From: Pelomonas cellulosilytica
Lineage (GTDB): Bacteria; Pseudomonadota; Gammaproteobacteria; Burkholderiales; Burkholderiaceae_C
DNA: 64,000 nucleotides
Reading direction: 5' to 3'
Assembly: GCF_021353265.1 (NCBI RefSeq)
Contig: NZ_JAJTWU010000004.1
Location: 1 to 64,000 of the forward strand
Shown here: positions 43,260 through 51,329 of the stretch, one piece after another
How the letters are laid out: each line of letters starts with the position of its first letter
How positions within the stretch are numbered: position 1 is the stretch's first letter
The notes under the pieces: model-generated
The model's database searches: none
Told to the model about the DNA's origin: nothing
What the model saw: only the letters and a program-made list of their open reading frames with translations
Translations under genes and position numbers: made by a program

Positions 43260-43499
43260 TCAGGACGCCGTCTCGGCCAGCAAGTCCAGGATGTCGACGC
43301 CCAGCGCGTGAGCGAGCTTCTCGATGTTCTCGACCGACGGGTTGCGCCTTAGCTGCTCGAGGTGCCCCACATACGTGCGGTGCAGGCCCGCTAGGTCAGC
43401 AAGTTGCTCCTGGCTGATCCCTACCTGACCACGCACCCGAACAAGGTTCTGCGCTATGCGTTGGCGTGCGGACTGGTAGGGCTTTTTTTGCGTTTTCAC
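43260..43499 (-). CDS. XRE-family regulator
   Basis: A 79-residue protein (MKTQKKPYQSARQRIAQNL) from GTG 43499 with AGGAGA 9 nt upstream. It is a single helix-turn-helix: QVGISQEQLADLAGLHRTYVGHLEQLRRNPS followed by IEKLAHALGVDILDLLAE. The frame extends back to 43592, but that part is made only of 15-bp DNA repeats encoding TLKxx, so I treat it as the promoter region. Such regulators typically hold neighbouring defence genes off. It is divergent from the cassette at 43624-46081 and lies upstream of the YhaNO pair. Confidence 0.85.
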   Translation of the reverse strand: MKTQKKPYQSARQRIAQNLVRVRGQVGISQEQLADLAGLHRTYVGHLEQLRRNPSVENIEKLAHALGVDILDLLAETAS

Positions 43500-43521
43500 A
43501 TATACCAGTCTCCTGGTAGAC

Positions 43522-43581
43522 AGCTTTAGCGTCGACAGCTTTAAGGTAGCCCGCTTTAAAGTAGGCCGCTTTAAAGTAGCA
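43522..43581. repeat. Four 15-bp tandem repeats in the regulator promoter
   Basis: Four adjacent 15-bp units with the core GCTTTAAAGTAGGC start at 43522, 43537, 43552 and 43567; the third and fourth are almost identical. They sit between the XRE gene and the divergent cassette. Nearby, TACCAG/CTGGTA at 43502-43517 forms a short palindrome. They look like an operator array. Confidence 0.75.
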
Positions 43582-43623
43582 TTGCGCACCACAGATAGAC
43601 CGACATGCTCCCCTCAAGGAGCC

Positions 43624-44121
43624 ATGCTCTGCGCTGCGCCATGGCGAAGCGCGCCCCTTCCGCCACCAAATTCCATGCTGTTCGTTGCCCGCTCTCCAAG
43701 CTTCCTCGAGGTAACTCGAGTGGAGTCGAAGGCTCTTGCCGGGCTGACTGAGGCGGCCAGGTCGACTCAGCTTCCCTGGCTGGTCCTCACCTACTTGCTC
43801 CCGGGCGAGGCGCCCAACGCCGCCATCGAAACGGCTTGCGCGCAGAGCATCGAGACCTTGTTGGAGCACATGAAACAACGGCCAAGGGCTCAGCCGGCAA
43901 GTCTTCTGTACATGAGGCCTCCCACCCTGAACGACCAATGGTCTCGCCTTTACGTCCACTTCGTCGTCAGAGGGAAGTGCAATGGCGTGCCCGTGTACCT
44001 CTACGAACTCGGTGGTCCGAGAGGGTTGTGCCTGCTCGACGGCGAGAACATCGACCCCGATGACGTCTTGCAGCGCAAGGTCGTCTTGCAAGTCAACTGG
44101 TCGCGCCACTTCAATTGGTGA
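43624..44121 (+). CDS. Uncharacterised protein, first gene of a four-gene cassette
   Basis: A 165-residue protein that I do not recognise. ATG 43624 has GGAG only 2 nt upstream; ATG 43675 is an alternative. The sequence has no membrane segment, repeats or metal motif. It contains a hydrophobic strand (LPWLVLTYLLPGEA), a basic linker (MKQRPRAQPAS) and a C-terminal part with LYVHFVVRGKCNGVPVYLYE and LQVNWSRHFNW. It is 6 bp upstream of the next gene, with which it must be co-translated. Confidence 0.6.
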   Translation: MLCAAPWRSAPLPPPNSMLFVARSPSFLEVTRVESKALAGLTEAARSTQLPWLVLTYLLPGEAPNAAIETACAQSIETLLEHMKQRPRAQPASLLYMRPPTLNDQWSRLYVHFVVRGKCNGVPVYLYELGGPRGLCLLDGENIDPDDVLQRKVVLQVNWSRHFNW

Positions 44122-44127
44122 TGGGTC

Positions 44128-44886
44128 GTGCGCGCGTTGTTCCTCTCCATGGACACGGTGCTCGGGCCGCTAAGCCGCGATGCCGAGTACGTTGAGGCCG
44201 TGCAGTGGGTAGGCCAGCTCGGCGCCGACCTGGCTGCTCAGACCAACGTGCAGGTGGTGTTCAACCGGGACTCAGACAAGTTGTACCCAATCGTGGCTGC
44301 AGAAATCCTTCTTGCCGCGCTCGGGACACGACACATAGAGATTGCAGGCGCCGCAGAACTCGCCGGCCCCATTGCGACCTACGTGCACGAGCATGACGTC
44401 ACTGACTTCGTCGTGCTTGAAAGCTCGCGGGCCGAGCCTGACGGGCCTTTGGTAGAAAACACGATCCTCTGCGATCCCTCTCGCGGCGACGAGGACCATG
44501 CGCTGGTCGAAATACGAGAGTGGCTTGCCGGCTCCGCGCGAAAAAGAAGCGCCCTGCTAACGGCAGTCCTGCAGGCCAGCCCTCCCCCATCTGCTGTGGA
44601 ACTGCGGCGAACGCTGCTGCCGCCTGGCAAGCCTGAACGCGTCATTGCAATCGTGGCGGCCGTGGTGCCCGAGTTCGAACTTGTGCGTCTGGAAGCGGCT
44701 GGTGACTTGACCGTGAGCATTGGCAAACGAACGCCCGGGATTGACTGGCGCGAGCTGCAAGTCGGCCAGAAGGTCGAGTGCGACATTGAGGGGGAGTACG
44801 CCACTCGAGTAGTGCGCGCCCGGTTGTTGCCCCCCGAGACGGCCGCGGCAGACGGATCAGACAACGATGAGGGCCCAACACCATGA
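44128..44886 (+). CDS. Degenerate HAD-like domain fused to a cold-shock/OB-like domain
   Basis: A 252-residue protein starting with GTG. The N-terminus MRALFLSMDTVLGPLS looks like a HAD Swiss-army-knife domain (usual FLDVDGVL), but the first catalytic Asp is Ser. The second motif (usual SSSWR) reads FNRDSDKLYP. A later VLVIxxD-like region is also altered (TDFVVLESSRAE). The C-terminal 70 residues (RVIAIVAAVVPEF, then IDWRELQVGQKVECDIEG and ATRVVRARLL) look like a cold-shock or OB-type nucleic-acid-binding fold. An inactive HAD sensor joined to a nucleic-acid-binding domain is a reasonable inference, not proven. Confidence 0.65.
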   Translation: MRALFLSMDTVLGPLSRDAEYVEAVQWVGQLGADLAAQTNVQVVFNRDSDKLYPIVAAEILLAALGTRHIEIAGAAELAGPIATYVHEHDVTDFVVLESSRAEPDGPLVENTILCDPSRGDEDHALVEIREWLAGSARKRSALLTAVLQASPPPSAVELRRTLLPPGKPERVIAIVAAVVPEFELVRLEAAGDLTVSIGKRTPGIDWRELQVGQKVECDIEGEYATRVVRARLLPPETAAADGSDNDEGPTP

Positions 44887-45518
44887 AGCTGTCTCTATGC
44901 CCTCACTGCAGGACTATCCACCAAGTTGTAGGTCCAACCGGCATCACGGAGCTCAGCGAGGAAGCCCGCTCGCGTCGCCTCCGTTGCGCGCTCTGCAGCA
45001 CGAGGACAGTCGAGTTCCGCCAGATAGCGGACGCGCCTGATACCGCGCCTGGCGAGTTCGGCTATCCCGCGGCCGTGACTTGCGCTTTTGAGGTGCAGTT
45101 TGCACACTGGGCGAACGCCACGACGGGCGACATCATCCTCGCTTCTCAGGATGGCTTGCCGTTCTACCAGTTGACCAGGTTGGCCCGCGGGCTGCGCGTC
45201 GACGGCGCAACGCTGGGCAAGTGGGTCGACCTCGAGGCCGACGCTATACCTGCTGGCATCCGCAAATGGGCATCTCTGGATGCAGAACGGACCGAAGTGC
45301 TCCTCTTCATCGCCTCGTTGACCGGTCGCATAGAACTGGCCCAGAACACCGCGGGTGCGAGGCTCGCCGTGGACCCCGGGCTATGGATGAGCACCTGGCT
45401 TCGCAGGGCGAACAAGGAACTCGACGGGCGCCTTCCCGAGGAGTTCTTGTGCTCGCAAAGCCGGCGGGCAGTCTTGAACGACCTGGTGGCGCAAGCCGTC
45501 CAAAGAGGCTACGGATGA
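44883..45518 (+). CDS. Zinc-ribbon protein with a C-terminal Xre/MbcA/ParS-like antitoxin domain
   Basis: A 211-residue protein whose ATG overlaps the previous stop (ATGA), so it is translationally coupled. The first 45 residues hold a zinc ribbon: CPHC and CALC. The rest resembles the Xre/MbcA/ParS (DUF2384) antitoxin core: FYQLTRLARGLRVDGATLGKW, LDAERTEVLLFIASLTGRIE and, most tellingly, WLRRANKELDGRLPEEFL near the end. In that family the partner is a NAD-cleaving RES toxin; no RES domain is found among the neighbours. Confidence 0.6.
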   Translation: MKLSLCPHCRTIHQVVGPTGITELSEEARSRRLRCALCSTRTVEFRQIADAPDTAPGEFGYPAAVTCAFEVQFAHWANATTGDIILASQDGLPFYQLTRLARGLRVDGATLGKWVDLEADAIPAGIRKWASLDAERTEVLLFIASLTGRIELAQNTAGARLAVDPGLWMSTWLRRANKELDGRLPEEFLCSQSRRAVLNDLVAQAVQRGYG

Positions 45519-45622
45519 ACCTGGCCGGCGTTGCGCCGGTGCGTAGCGCAGAACACTCCTGACCGTGACAAAGGCGGCGGTCTCGACTGCTTCAAGGCCA
45601 TCTGATCGAGGCGAGGCTACAC

Positions 45623-46081
45623 ATGGAAGATGTTCCCGAACGGCATTTCACGCCCGTCCATTCGACAGCGCTGGGCACGAGGTACGTCCTCATGTCGGAC
45701 ATCCCGGGTGGCTTGCAGGACTACTGCGAGCTTTTTGCCCGCAGTCGGCGTGCCTTGCTCCTTCTACCGGACGGGGCGCCAGCAGTTTTCTATGAGGATT
45801 GGCTGATTTGGGCCGAATCCTTAGACGCCGGCAGCAGGCGCCCCTCCGTGACCTCGGGAGGCACCCTTAGAGCCGAGAGCGTCAAACCGCACCCACCGGT
45901 CCCGCAGTTCCGATGCGACCGTTGTGGTGCCGCAGCCCAGTACGGTATTGACGACGGGTTAACCAATCTTCTGCAACTAAGCATCGGTCCGGCCCTTGGC
46001 GACAGGAAGCGCTTCGACCTGGACATCTGCCACGGTTGCTTGAAAGAGACCTTTGGACCTTGGCTTCGCGTGGGTAAATGA
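45623..46081 (+). CDS. Uncharacterised protein with a C-terminal two-CxxC motif
   Basis: A 152-residue protein starting MEDVPERHFTPVHS. It is 104 bp after the previous gene on the same strand. The C-terminal third carries RCDRCGAAAQYG and ICHGCLKETFGPWL, two CxxC pairs that could bind zinc. The N-terminal part (YVLMSDIPGGLQDYCELFARS) is not recognised. It shares the small-zinc-motif style of the preceding gene and may belong to the same cassette, though the gap allows a separate promoter. Confidence 0.6.
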   Translation: MEDVPERHFTPVHSTALGTRYVLMSDIPGGLQDYCELFARSRRALLLLPDGAPAVFYEDWLIWAESLDAGSRRPSVTSGGTLRAESVKPHPPVPQFRCDRCGAAAQYGIDDGLTNLLQLSIGPALGDRKRFDLDICHGCLKETFGPWLRVGK

Positions 46082-46249
46082 CCCAGAAGGCGCCATAGGG
46101 ACCGCAGACCATCGGCCTAGCGCGACCTGCCAACAGACGTCACATACCCGCGGTAAAGGAAGCGGCCGCCGACAAACTGCCGGGGAGACCCGAGTTGAAC
46201 GCCGTCGTGTCCCGCGAGCGCATTCACGGGCTCCTGTCAGCGGCGAATA

Positions 46250-47767
46250 TCAATCCGTTATTACGGTGACGGCTTCTATGTTTGACTTGACGTGCTTAAG
46301 TTGGGCCAAATCCTTTTCAATCTTGCGAAACTCAATAGCACTTCCAACCAACACCAATATCATTGGCCCGCCGATTTGGGAAACTTGGCTTGCAACCTCA
46401 AAGAATGAAGACTTCGACCGAATGAATTTAACCTCAATGCCGATGCGTGGAGTGTCGTCGCTATTATCTCGCGGCCAGACAAGTAGGAAGTCCAAGCGGT
46501 AAGGAATCTCGAGGCGGCCGAACTCAACCTCTCGTTCGACCGTCGCACCCTCTAGGACTGGCGTACTGTCCAGAATTCTACGCAGTTCATGTACAAAGTG
46601 ATTCTCAGTCCGCGCCCAGCTCTCGGTGTCCACGGGGCGCCACTGCTTTATTAGCGCGACTAACGTCGACATGCGACGGCCGCGCAAATTATCCGTTACC
46701 GTCAAATTTCCATTGTCAATGCCGACCTCGCTCACATCCGCCTTAAGCACCTCTCCCAGCGCATTCAAGCGCTGAAGGGTTGCGTACATTTCAAACGCTG
46801 CACGCTGGCTTGCCAATTGAAGAATAACGCTGCCCGGAATTGCCCCTCTGAATTTCACTTGGGGAGTTAAAGAGCGAATCCTCTCATATAGCTCAGCGGC
46901 AGCCTCAGGTGAATAGTCGGCGCTTGTCACCCTCATGAACCAATTCACCGATTCTACGGAACCGTGTCGCTGCACCTCATCGAATAGAAGTTCCGATAGC
47001 AGCAATTGATCCTCTGCCGTCAAGGCACTTCTAATGCCGTTGCCGCCGCACCGAATCGACACCTTCTTGTCGAGCACTTGAAATTCTGGGGCCAGCCCGC
47101 GCGCCTCGCGCAGAATTGCACGAATGTGCTCCAACCCCAACCTTGTGTCATACCACTGACCATCCCGATCTACCGGGGCGATCTGCGCTGCGCTTCGCAT
47201 GAGTGCTTTCGGAAGCGGCGGGATACCTGAATATTCCTTAATGCCGCCCCGCTTATTTGCTGCCCTTGCGAGATAGTCATTTCTCGTCTTCTGGCAGAAC
47301 TCAAACGCCTGCCGCCGAGAATCGGGCAGGTCGCGTTGACCTGCTTCAGGAATCAGCGATAGCTGCATAGAACCATTACTTAGGTTCAAAAAGAAGTTTG
47401 CATCAAAGAAGTTTCTCGCTCCGCTCTTGTGAATATTTGCCAACACTTCGAAGGGCGTGACAACCACGACGCTCACTCCAGGTTCACTGCAGTTTTCGCG
47501 CCCCAGTGACGGAATCATGCGCATCTCGAGGTCATGCTTTGCTTCGCGGAGATGTTCCATAAGCTTGAACCGCTCCAGGGCGGACAAATCGCGCGGAAGC
47601 AAGCACACAATATCTAGATCGCTCAGCAGTCGATTGAATTGTTCTCCAGAATCGTAAATCGCGCTCCCGAAAAGAAAAATCTGCATTCCGACAGCGCATG
47701 AGGCGGCTTGCTGAGTTCGTGCGCCCATACAGTGGCCAATTCCACTGCGATTGAAGCCTCTGGACAT
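46250..47767 (-). CDS. Nucleotidyltransferase fused to a PD-(D/E)XK nuclease domain
   Basis: A 505-residue two-domain protein. The N-terminus has a nucleotidyltransferase core: IFLFGSAIYDSG followed by LLSDLDIVCLLP (the GS and DxD motifs). The C-terminus has a restriction-endonuclease-like core: GRLEIPYRLDFLLVWP with Asp, then IGIEVKFIRSK (ExK). The middle is helical and not recognised. ATG 47767 has GGAAG 4 nt upstream; 47725 is possible. Base composition is visibly AT-richer than neighbours, suggesting separate acquisition. It lies 41 bp downstream of the short Argonaute gene on the same strand and may be its third partner. Confidence 0.75.
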   Translation of the reverse strand: MSRGFNRSGIGHCMGARTQQAASCAVGMQIFLFGSAIYDSGEQFNRLLSDLDIVCLLPRDLSALERFKLMEHLREAKHDLEMRMIPSLGRENCSEPGVSVVVVTPFEVLANIHKSGARNFFDANFFLNLSNGSMQLSLIPEAGQRDLPDSRRQAFEFCQKTRNDYLARAANKRGGIKEYSGIPPLPKALMRSAAQIAPVDRDGQWYDTRLGLEHIRAILREARGLAPEFQVLDKKVSIRCGGNGIRSALTAEDQLLLSELLFDEVQRHGSVESVNWFMRVTSADYSPEAAAELYERIRSLTPQVKFRGAIPGSVILQLASQRAAFEMYATLQRLNALGEVLKADVSEVGIDNGNLTVTDNLRGRRMSTLVALIKQWRPVDTESWARTENHFVHELRRILDSTPVLEGATVEREVEFGRLEIPYRLDFLLVWPRDNSDDTPRIGIEVKFIRSKSSFFEVASQVSQIGGPMILVLVGSAIEFRKIEKDLAQLKHVKSNIEAVTVITD

Positions 47768-47808
47768 AAATCTTCCATACTCCCCCCTTATTTATTTCGT
47801 AGCATCGA

Positions 47809-49257
47809 CTACATGAAGAGCCGATATGGGTAAACCTTGCCAGGCAAGTCCGGCACGTTCGCAATCGTCTGTGCCAGCCGCTTCGAGTACCTGATGCTCA
47901 CAGGCACCGGGTCGTACAGCGCATCGTTGTTCCAGTCCATCTTTGTCAGAGCCAGCGCCTCGTGGGCAATCAGCTCCAACGAGCCCTTGCCGGCATGCCG
48001 CGTCAGCAGCAAAGGCTTCGGGATGCTCTTTCCACCCTGGAAATAGTCGCCCTTCGTCGAAACCTCGGGCGCATTGCCCGCCACCCAAACCAGCGCTGAG
48101 GTGCTCGAGCGGACAACCATCGTCCCTCGAGGCACTGGATAGCCAGACGGCTTCACCGAATAGCTTTTCCCGCCAGCGTCAATTAGCCAGACGCCGCGCC
48201 AGCACGACGCCGCGCCCACCTCGATGCACTCAATCTCAGGCACGCCCGTCAGGGCGTCGAACGCGCCTTCAATCTCCTCAGGCTTAAAGGCGGTGGTCTT
48301 GTGGATCACCAGCCTCTTCGGCAAGTTCCCAGCGTTCCGGCTTTGGTACAGCTCCAAGCTCCGCGCCAACACCGCGCGCATGTCCGCGCGACTCAGGAAA
48401 GGGTTGTGCCGAGCCTCTTCCGGGTCGTCCACTGGGTCTCTGGCTTCGAAGGCGACGAACTGCATACCGCCGCCATCCATGTCGAAGACCTGCGAGCAGC
48501 ACGTCACGTAGTGCGCGTCCCGTGCATCGCCTCGTAGCGCATAAGCCAGCCCGATATAAGCCGTTCCATCCGGAACGCCTGCCAGCGGTGCCAACTTCCA
48601 GGGCGTGCCCGCGGCCTTCACGTAGATGGCCGTGGCCAGGCGCCAGGACAGCGATGCACGGTGCGCGAACGTGAACACCCGGTCGTTCAGCACCTGCGTC
48701 GGGAGGTTGTACTTGGCGCCAAGAGCTTTCAAAGCGTCGTGCGCGTCGAAGGTCTTGGACCTCGTGGCCCCCGCCCATGCGTCTGGGAAGTGCACCAGCA
48801 CCACATCGAACTCACCGCGGATGCTGTCAAGCTGGCGCAGGGCCGAGTCCATTGCCCACATCAGCCTCTGGTGAATGTCACCATCGCCAGGCAGGTCGTT
48901 CAGGCTGTCTGGCCACTTGACGTGTGCGGCGCCAACCTGGGCAGCCTTCAACTCGACGCCATACAGCTTCTCGAAACCCGGGTATGGCGGCACGTACTCA
49001 GCTCGATCCGTCGGGCGGTGCTGCGCGCGCAGCGAGGTCATCAATTCACCGCGCTGGTAGAAGGACGCCTTGGGGCCAACCGTAGCCACGCGAATCTGCG
49101 CGGTGTACCCGCCAAAAGAGCCCTTCGAGTACGGGCCGAAGTTCAGCAGCCCTCGCAATGGGTGGACCTCGGTCTGCTTCGGGTCTGAAGGCGAAAACGC
49201 TAGCTCAGGCTCGTCCAGCAGCATGAAGGGAGGCAGAAGCGACGCTGGGGTGGCCAT
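47809..49257 (-). CDS. Short prokaryotic Argonaute (MID-PIWI), catalytically inactive
   Basis: A 482-residue protein of MID-PIWI length, without PAZ or N domains. It starts at ATG 49257, overlapping the TGA of the SIR2 gene by one base. MID-like text is DVVLVHFPDAWAG and LGAKYNLPTQVLNDR. In the PIWI part the first catalytic Asp strand reads GTAYIGLAYALRG, without the acid, so slicing is not expected. KTTAFKPEEIEGAFDAL and TMVVRSSTSALVWVAGN are also typical of short Argonautes. It should bind a guide and sense invading nucleic acid, activating the SIR2 effector. Confidence 0.85.
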   Translation of the reverse strand: MATPASLLPPFMLLDEPELAFSPSDPKQTEVHPLRGLLNFGPYSKGSFGGYTAQIRVATVGPKASFYQRGELMTSLRAQHRPTDRAEYVPPYPGFEKLYGVELKAAQVGAAHVKWPDSLNDLPGDGDIHQRLMWAMDSALRQLDSIRGEFDVVLVHFPDAWAGATRSKTFDAHDALKALGAKYNLPTQVLNDRVFTFAHRASLSWRLATAIYVKAAGTPWKLAPLAGVPDGTAYIGLAYALRGDARDAHYVTCCSQVFDMDGGGMQFVAFEARDPVDDPEEARHNPFLSRADMRAVLARSLELYQSRNAGNLPKRLVIHKTTAFKPEEIEGAFDALTGVPEIECIEVGAASCWRGVWLIDAGGKSYSVKPSGYPVPRGTMVVRSSTSALVWVAGNAPEVSTKGDYFQGGKSIPKPLLLTRHAGKGSLELIAHEALALTKMDWNNDALYDPVPVSIRYSKRLAQTIANVPDLPGKVYPYRLFM

Positions 49258-51149
49258 CACTTGGTCCTGTTGAAATACGGATGGTTGTGGCTGGGCCGGC
49301 TCCAGGCGGTCACCTTCGAGAGCGCAAAGACCGCATCCACGCCTTCGCCTTCCTTCAAGCCGTACGCGGAGACCGTGCAGATTGCGTCGTCAGACGCGGT
49401 CAGCAGGTTGGCCCATGCGCCAATGATTGCGCCCCACTGCTTGTTGTATTTCGTGGCCCAACGCTCCCGACGCCAGTCGCCAGCGGGATCGCCGCCACGA
49501 CGCTCGCCGGGGACGCCCAGCGCATCCTGCTCAGCTCCACCTGTTGCGGGCGCAACAGCCTGGTCGTAGAACTCGCGGGGAATGTCGACGAAGGTGTACG
49601 GCTCGAAGCCGCACCACCAACGGTCCTCAATGCGCTCAAGCTTCAGGAAGACGCCCTCGTGATAAGGGAACTCAGTGTTCCGAACAATACCGACCAGGTT
49701 CTCGCCGTAAGCCGACCGCAGCTGAGCGAGGGTTTGGGCGCGCTCACGCGCCCATTCGGGCTTCTCGTTCTCGCGAGGCCCGGCCACGAGGAGGGAGTGG
49801 CCTGTGCGCTTGAAACGAGGCATCAGCGGTCTACGCCTCGACAGCGACTTCGTCAGTGCGTCGTAGAGCAGGCCAAGAGCCCAACTGTCCTGTGTCGGGT
49901 TGAGCTCGACTGTGCCGGCCACCTTGCCCCCAACCGTCGATAGCGCGCTGAGCAATTCCTCATCCTTGCCGAATGCGGCCAGGTCGCGACCGTAGGCGGC
50001 GATGGGGGCTCGGCAGCCCTGGTCCCGGAGCATGGCTCGCGCCTCCACCGTCGACAGCGACTGCGTGACCGTAATGCGCCTGGCCACGGTTGGCAGCGAC
50101 GTCACATGAAGTGCGGAATAGCGCAGAACCGGAAAGTTCAGCTCGCCGCCTTTCGGAAGCTCGACAGGCACCAGCCGGGGCGATGGCCGGCCTTGCACCA
50201 CCGTGTCGAGCAGCACCTTCGGCAGGTCAACGTGCATCAGGACATCGGAGGCAAGCTCGTCGAAGGTGGCGCACTCAACGACCTGGACGTCCACATCTGC
50301 ATGGTGGGCCGCCGTCAGGAAGTCCTGCACCGCGGGAAGCAACTTTGACGCGACGCCAGTAACCCAGTAAAGGCCGTTGGGGAACGGCGATGGGTACTGC
50401 AGCACCGACGTCAGCGCCTGCATGACGGACGCATCGCGGCCGCTGTAGCCGACGAACACAAGGCCGAAACGCTTGCCGGCTTCGACCAGCACATGCTCCA
50501 TGGCGCCGTCCTGCTTTTCCAGCTCGGCCCAGGTGTTCTTCATGGCTATCGACTGGTAGTCGCCATGCAGCTTCGCGACCAGCGGCCAGTCGGACTCGTT
50601 CAAGCAGCGCATGGCGCGCTGGCCTGAGTCGATGGCCGCCACGGTCGGCTTGTGCTGTTCCGCCGGCAGAAGTAGTTGGTTCGCGGCCGCAGTCGCCTCT
50701 TCAACTAATGGGTCGAAGTTGGTCGTGAACACGCAGTCCACCTTGCCTGCGGCGATCAGCGCGCCCAGGACCTTGTGCCCATAGCACGGAGTGCCGAGAC
50801 TCACCTTGTCGTCGATGTACTGGCGGCGATGGCGCTCCTGGGGATACACCATCTCGAACGCGGCGGCGTACTCGTTGGGGTCCCCATCTGGAGGGAGCAG
50901 CGACGATGTGCGGAAGAAATCGTCGATCCGTTCGAGCCACACCTGGTCGCCAGAGTCGATTTCTCGCTTCGAGATGTTCTTGCTGCGGGCGAAGATTTCC
51001 GCTTTGAAGTCCCGGATCATGGCGTAGCCAGTCGGGATTCCAGAGGCGGCCGAGGCGCCGGCCCCCAGAAACCAGCCAACCAGGTTTGGCCTCAGCGCGT
51101 ACGCGGTCGCGAACTCTCGCGACGTCATCGTCGGAATGATCTGCGTCAC
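49257..51149 (-). CDS. SIR2-APAZ effector of a SPARSA system
   Basis: A 630-residue protein. GTG 51149 is chosen, because GAGGGAG lies 4 nt upstream; the internal ATG 51128 has no such site. The SIR2 NADase domain has LVGWFLGAGASAASGIPTG, VFTTNFDPLVEEA (the Asn) and LVAKLHGDYQ (the catalytic His). GLVFVGYSGRD closes it. The C-terminal half is the APAZ region, including FKRTGHSLLVAGPRENE and WWCGFEPYTFVDIP. Known SPARSA systems form a SIR2-APAZ/Argonaute dimer that, when it meets foreign nucleic acid, destroys NAD and aborts infection. Confidence 0.87.
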   Translation of the reverse strand: MTQIIPTMTSREFATAYALRPNLVGWFLGAGASAASGIPTGYAMIRDFKAEIFARSKNISKREIDSGDQVWLERIDDFFRTSSLLPPDGDPNEYAAAFEMVYPQERHRRQYIDDKVSLGTPCYGHKVLGALIAAGKVDCVFTTNFDPLVEEATAAANQLLLPAEQHKPTVAAIDSGQRAMRCLNESDWPLVAKLHGDYQSIAMKNTWAELEKQDGAMEHVLVEAGKRFGLVFVGYSGRDASVMQALTSVLQYPSPFPNGLYWVTGVASKLLPAVQDFLTAAHHADVDVQVVECATFDELASDVLMHVDLPKVLLDTVVQGRPSPRLVPVELPKGGELNFPVLRYSALHVTSLPTVARRITVTQSLSTVEARAMLRDQGCRAPIAAYGRDLAAFGKDEELLSALSTVGGKVAGTVELNPTQDSWALGLLYDALTKSLSRRRPLMPRFKRTGHSLLVAGPRENEKPEWARERAQTLAQLRSAYGENLVGIVRNTEFPYHEGVFLKLERIEDRWWCGFEPYTFVDIPREFYDQAVAPATGGAEQDALGVPGERRGGDPAGDWRRERWATKYNKQWGAIIGAWANLLTASDDAICTVSAYGLKEGEGVDAVFALSKVTAWSRPSHNHPYFNRTK

Positions 51150-51329
51150 AACACTCCCTCGTGTTCTAGGTGTTGCGCTTTTCGCGCTATACGCTTTGCG
51201 TGAGCCGTCAATATAGCGCCACGCCTGACCCGGAATCGGCAGCTCGTGTTGCCAAACTGCTAACACCAGGGTCGGCCGAATAGCGCGTCATTCAGTCGCG
51301 GCGTCCAATGCGAGATTCAAGGAGAACCG

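Noticed and set aside
43522-43581. CRISPR array
   Set aside because: The repeats are 15 bp with no spacers, and no cas genes are in the window.
43260-43592. 110-residue version of the XRE regulator
   Set aside because: The first 31 residues derive mostly from four 15-bp DNA repeats; a GTG with AGGAGA at 43499 gives a standard-sized regulator.
44883-45518. Complete RES-Xre (ParT/ParS) toxin-antitoxin pair
   Set aside because: Only the antitoxin-like half is seen; neither neighbour has the Arg-Glu-Ser pattern of a RES toxin.
46250-47767. CBASS cyclase
   Set aside because: The GS...DxD motif would allow it, but there is no CBASS effector or ancillary gene next to it and the fused PD-(D/E)XK domain is not a CBASS cyclase feature.
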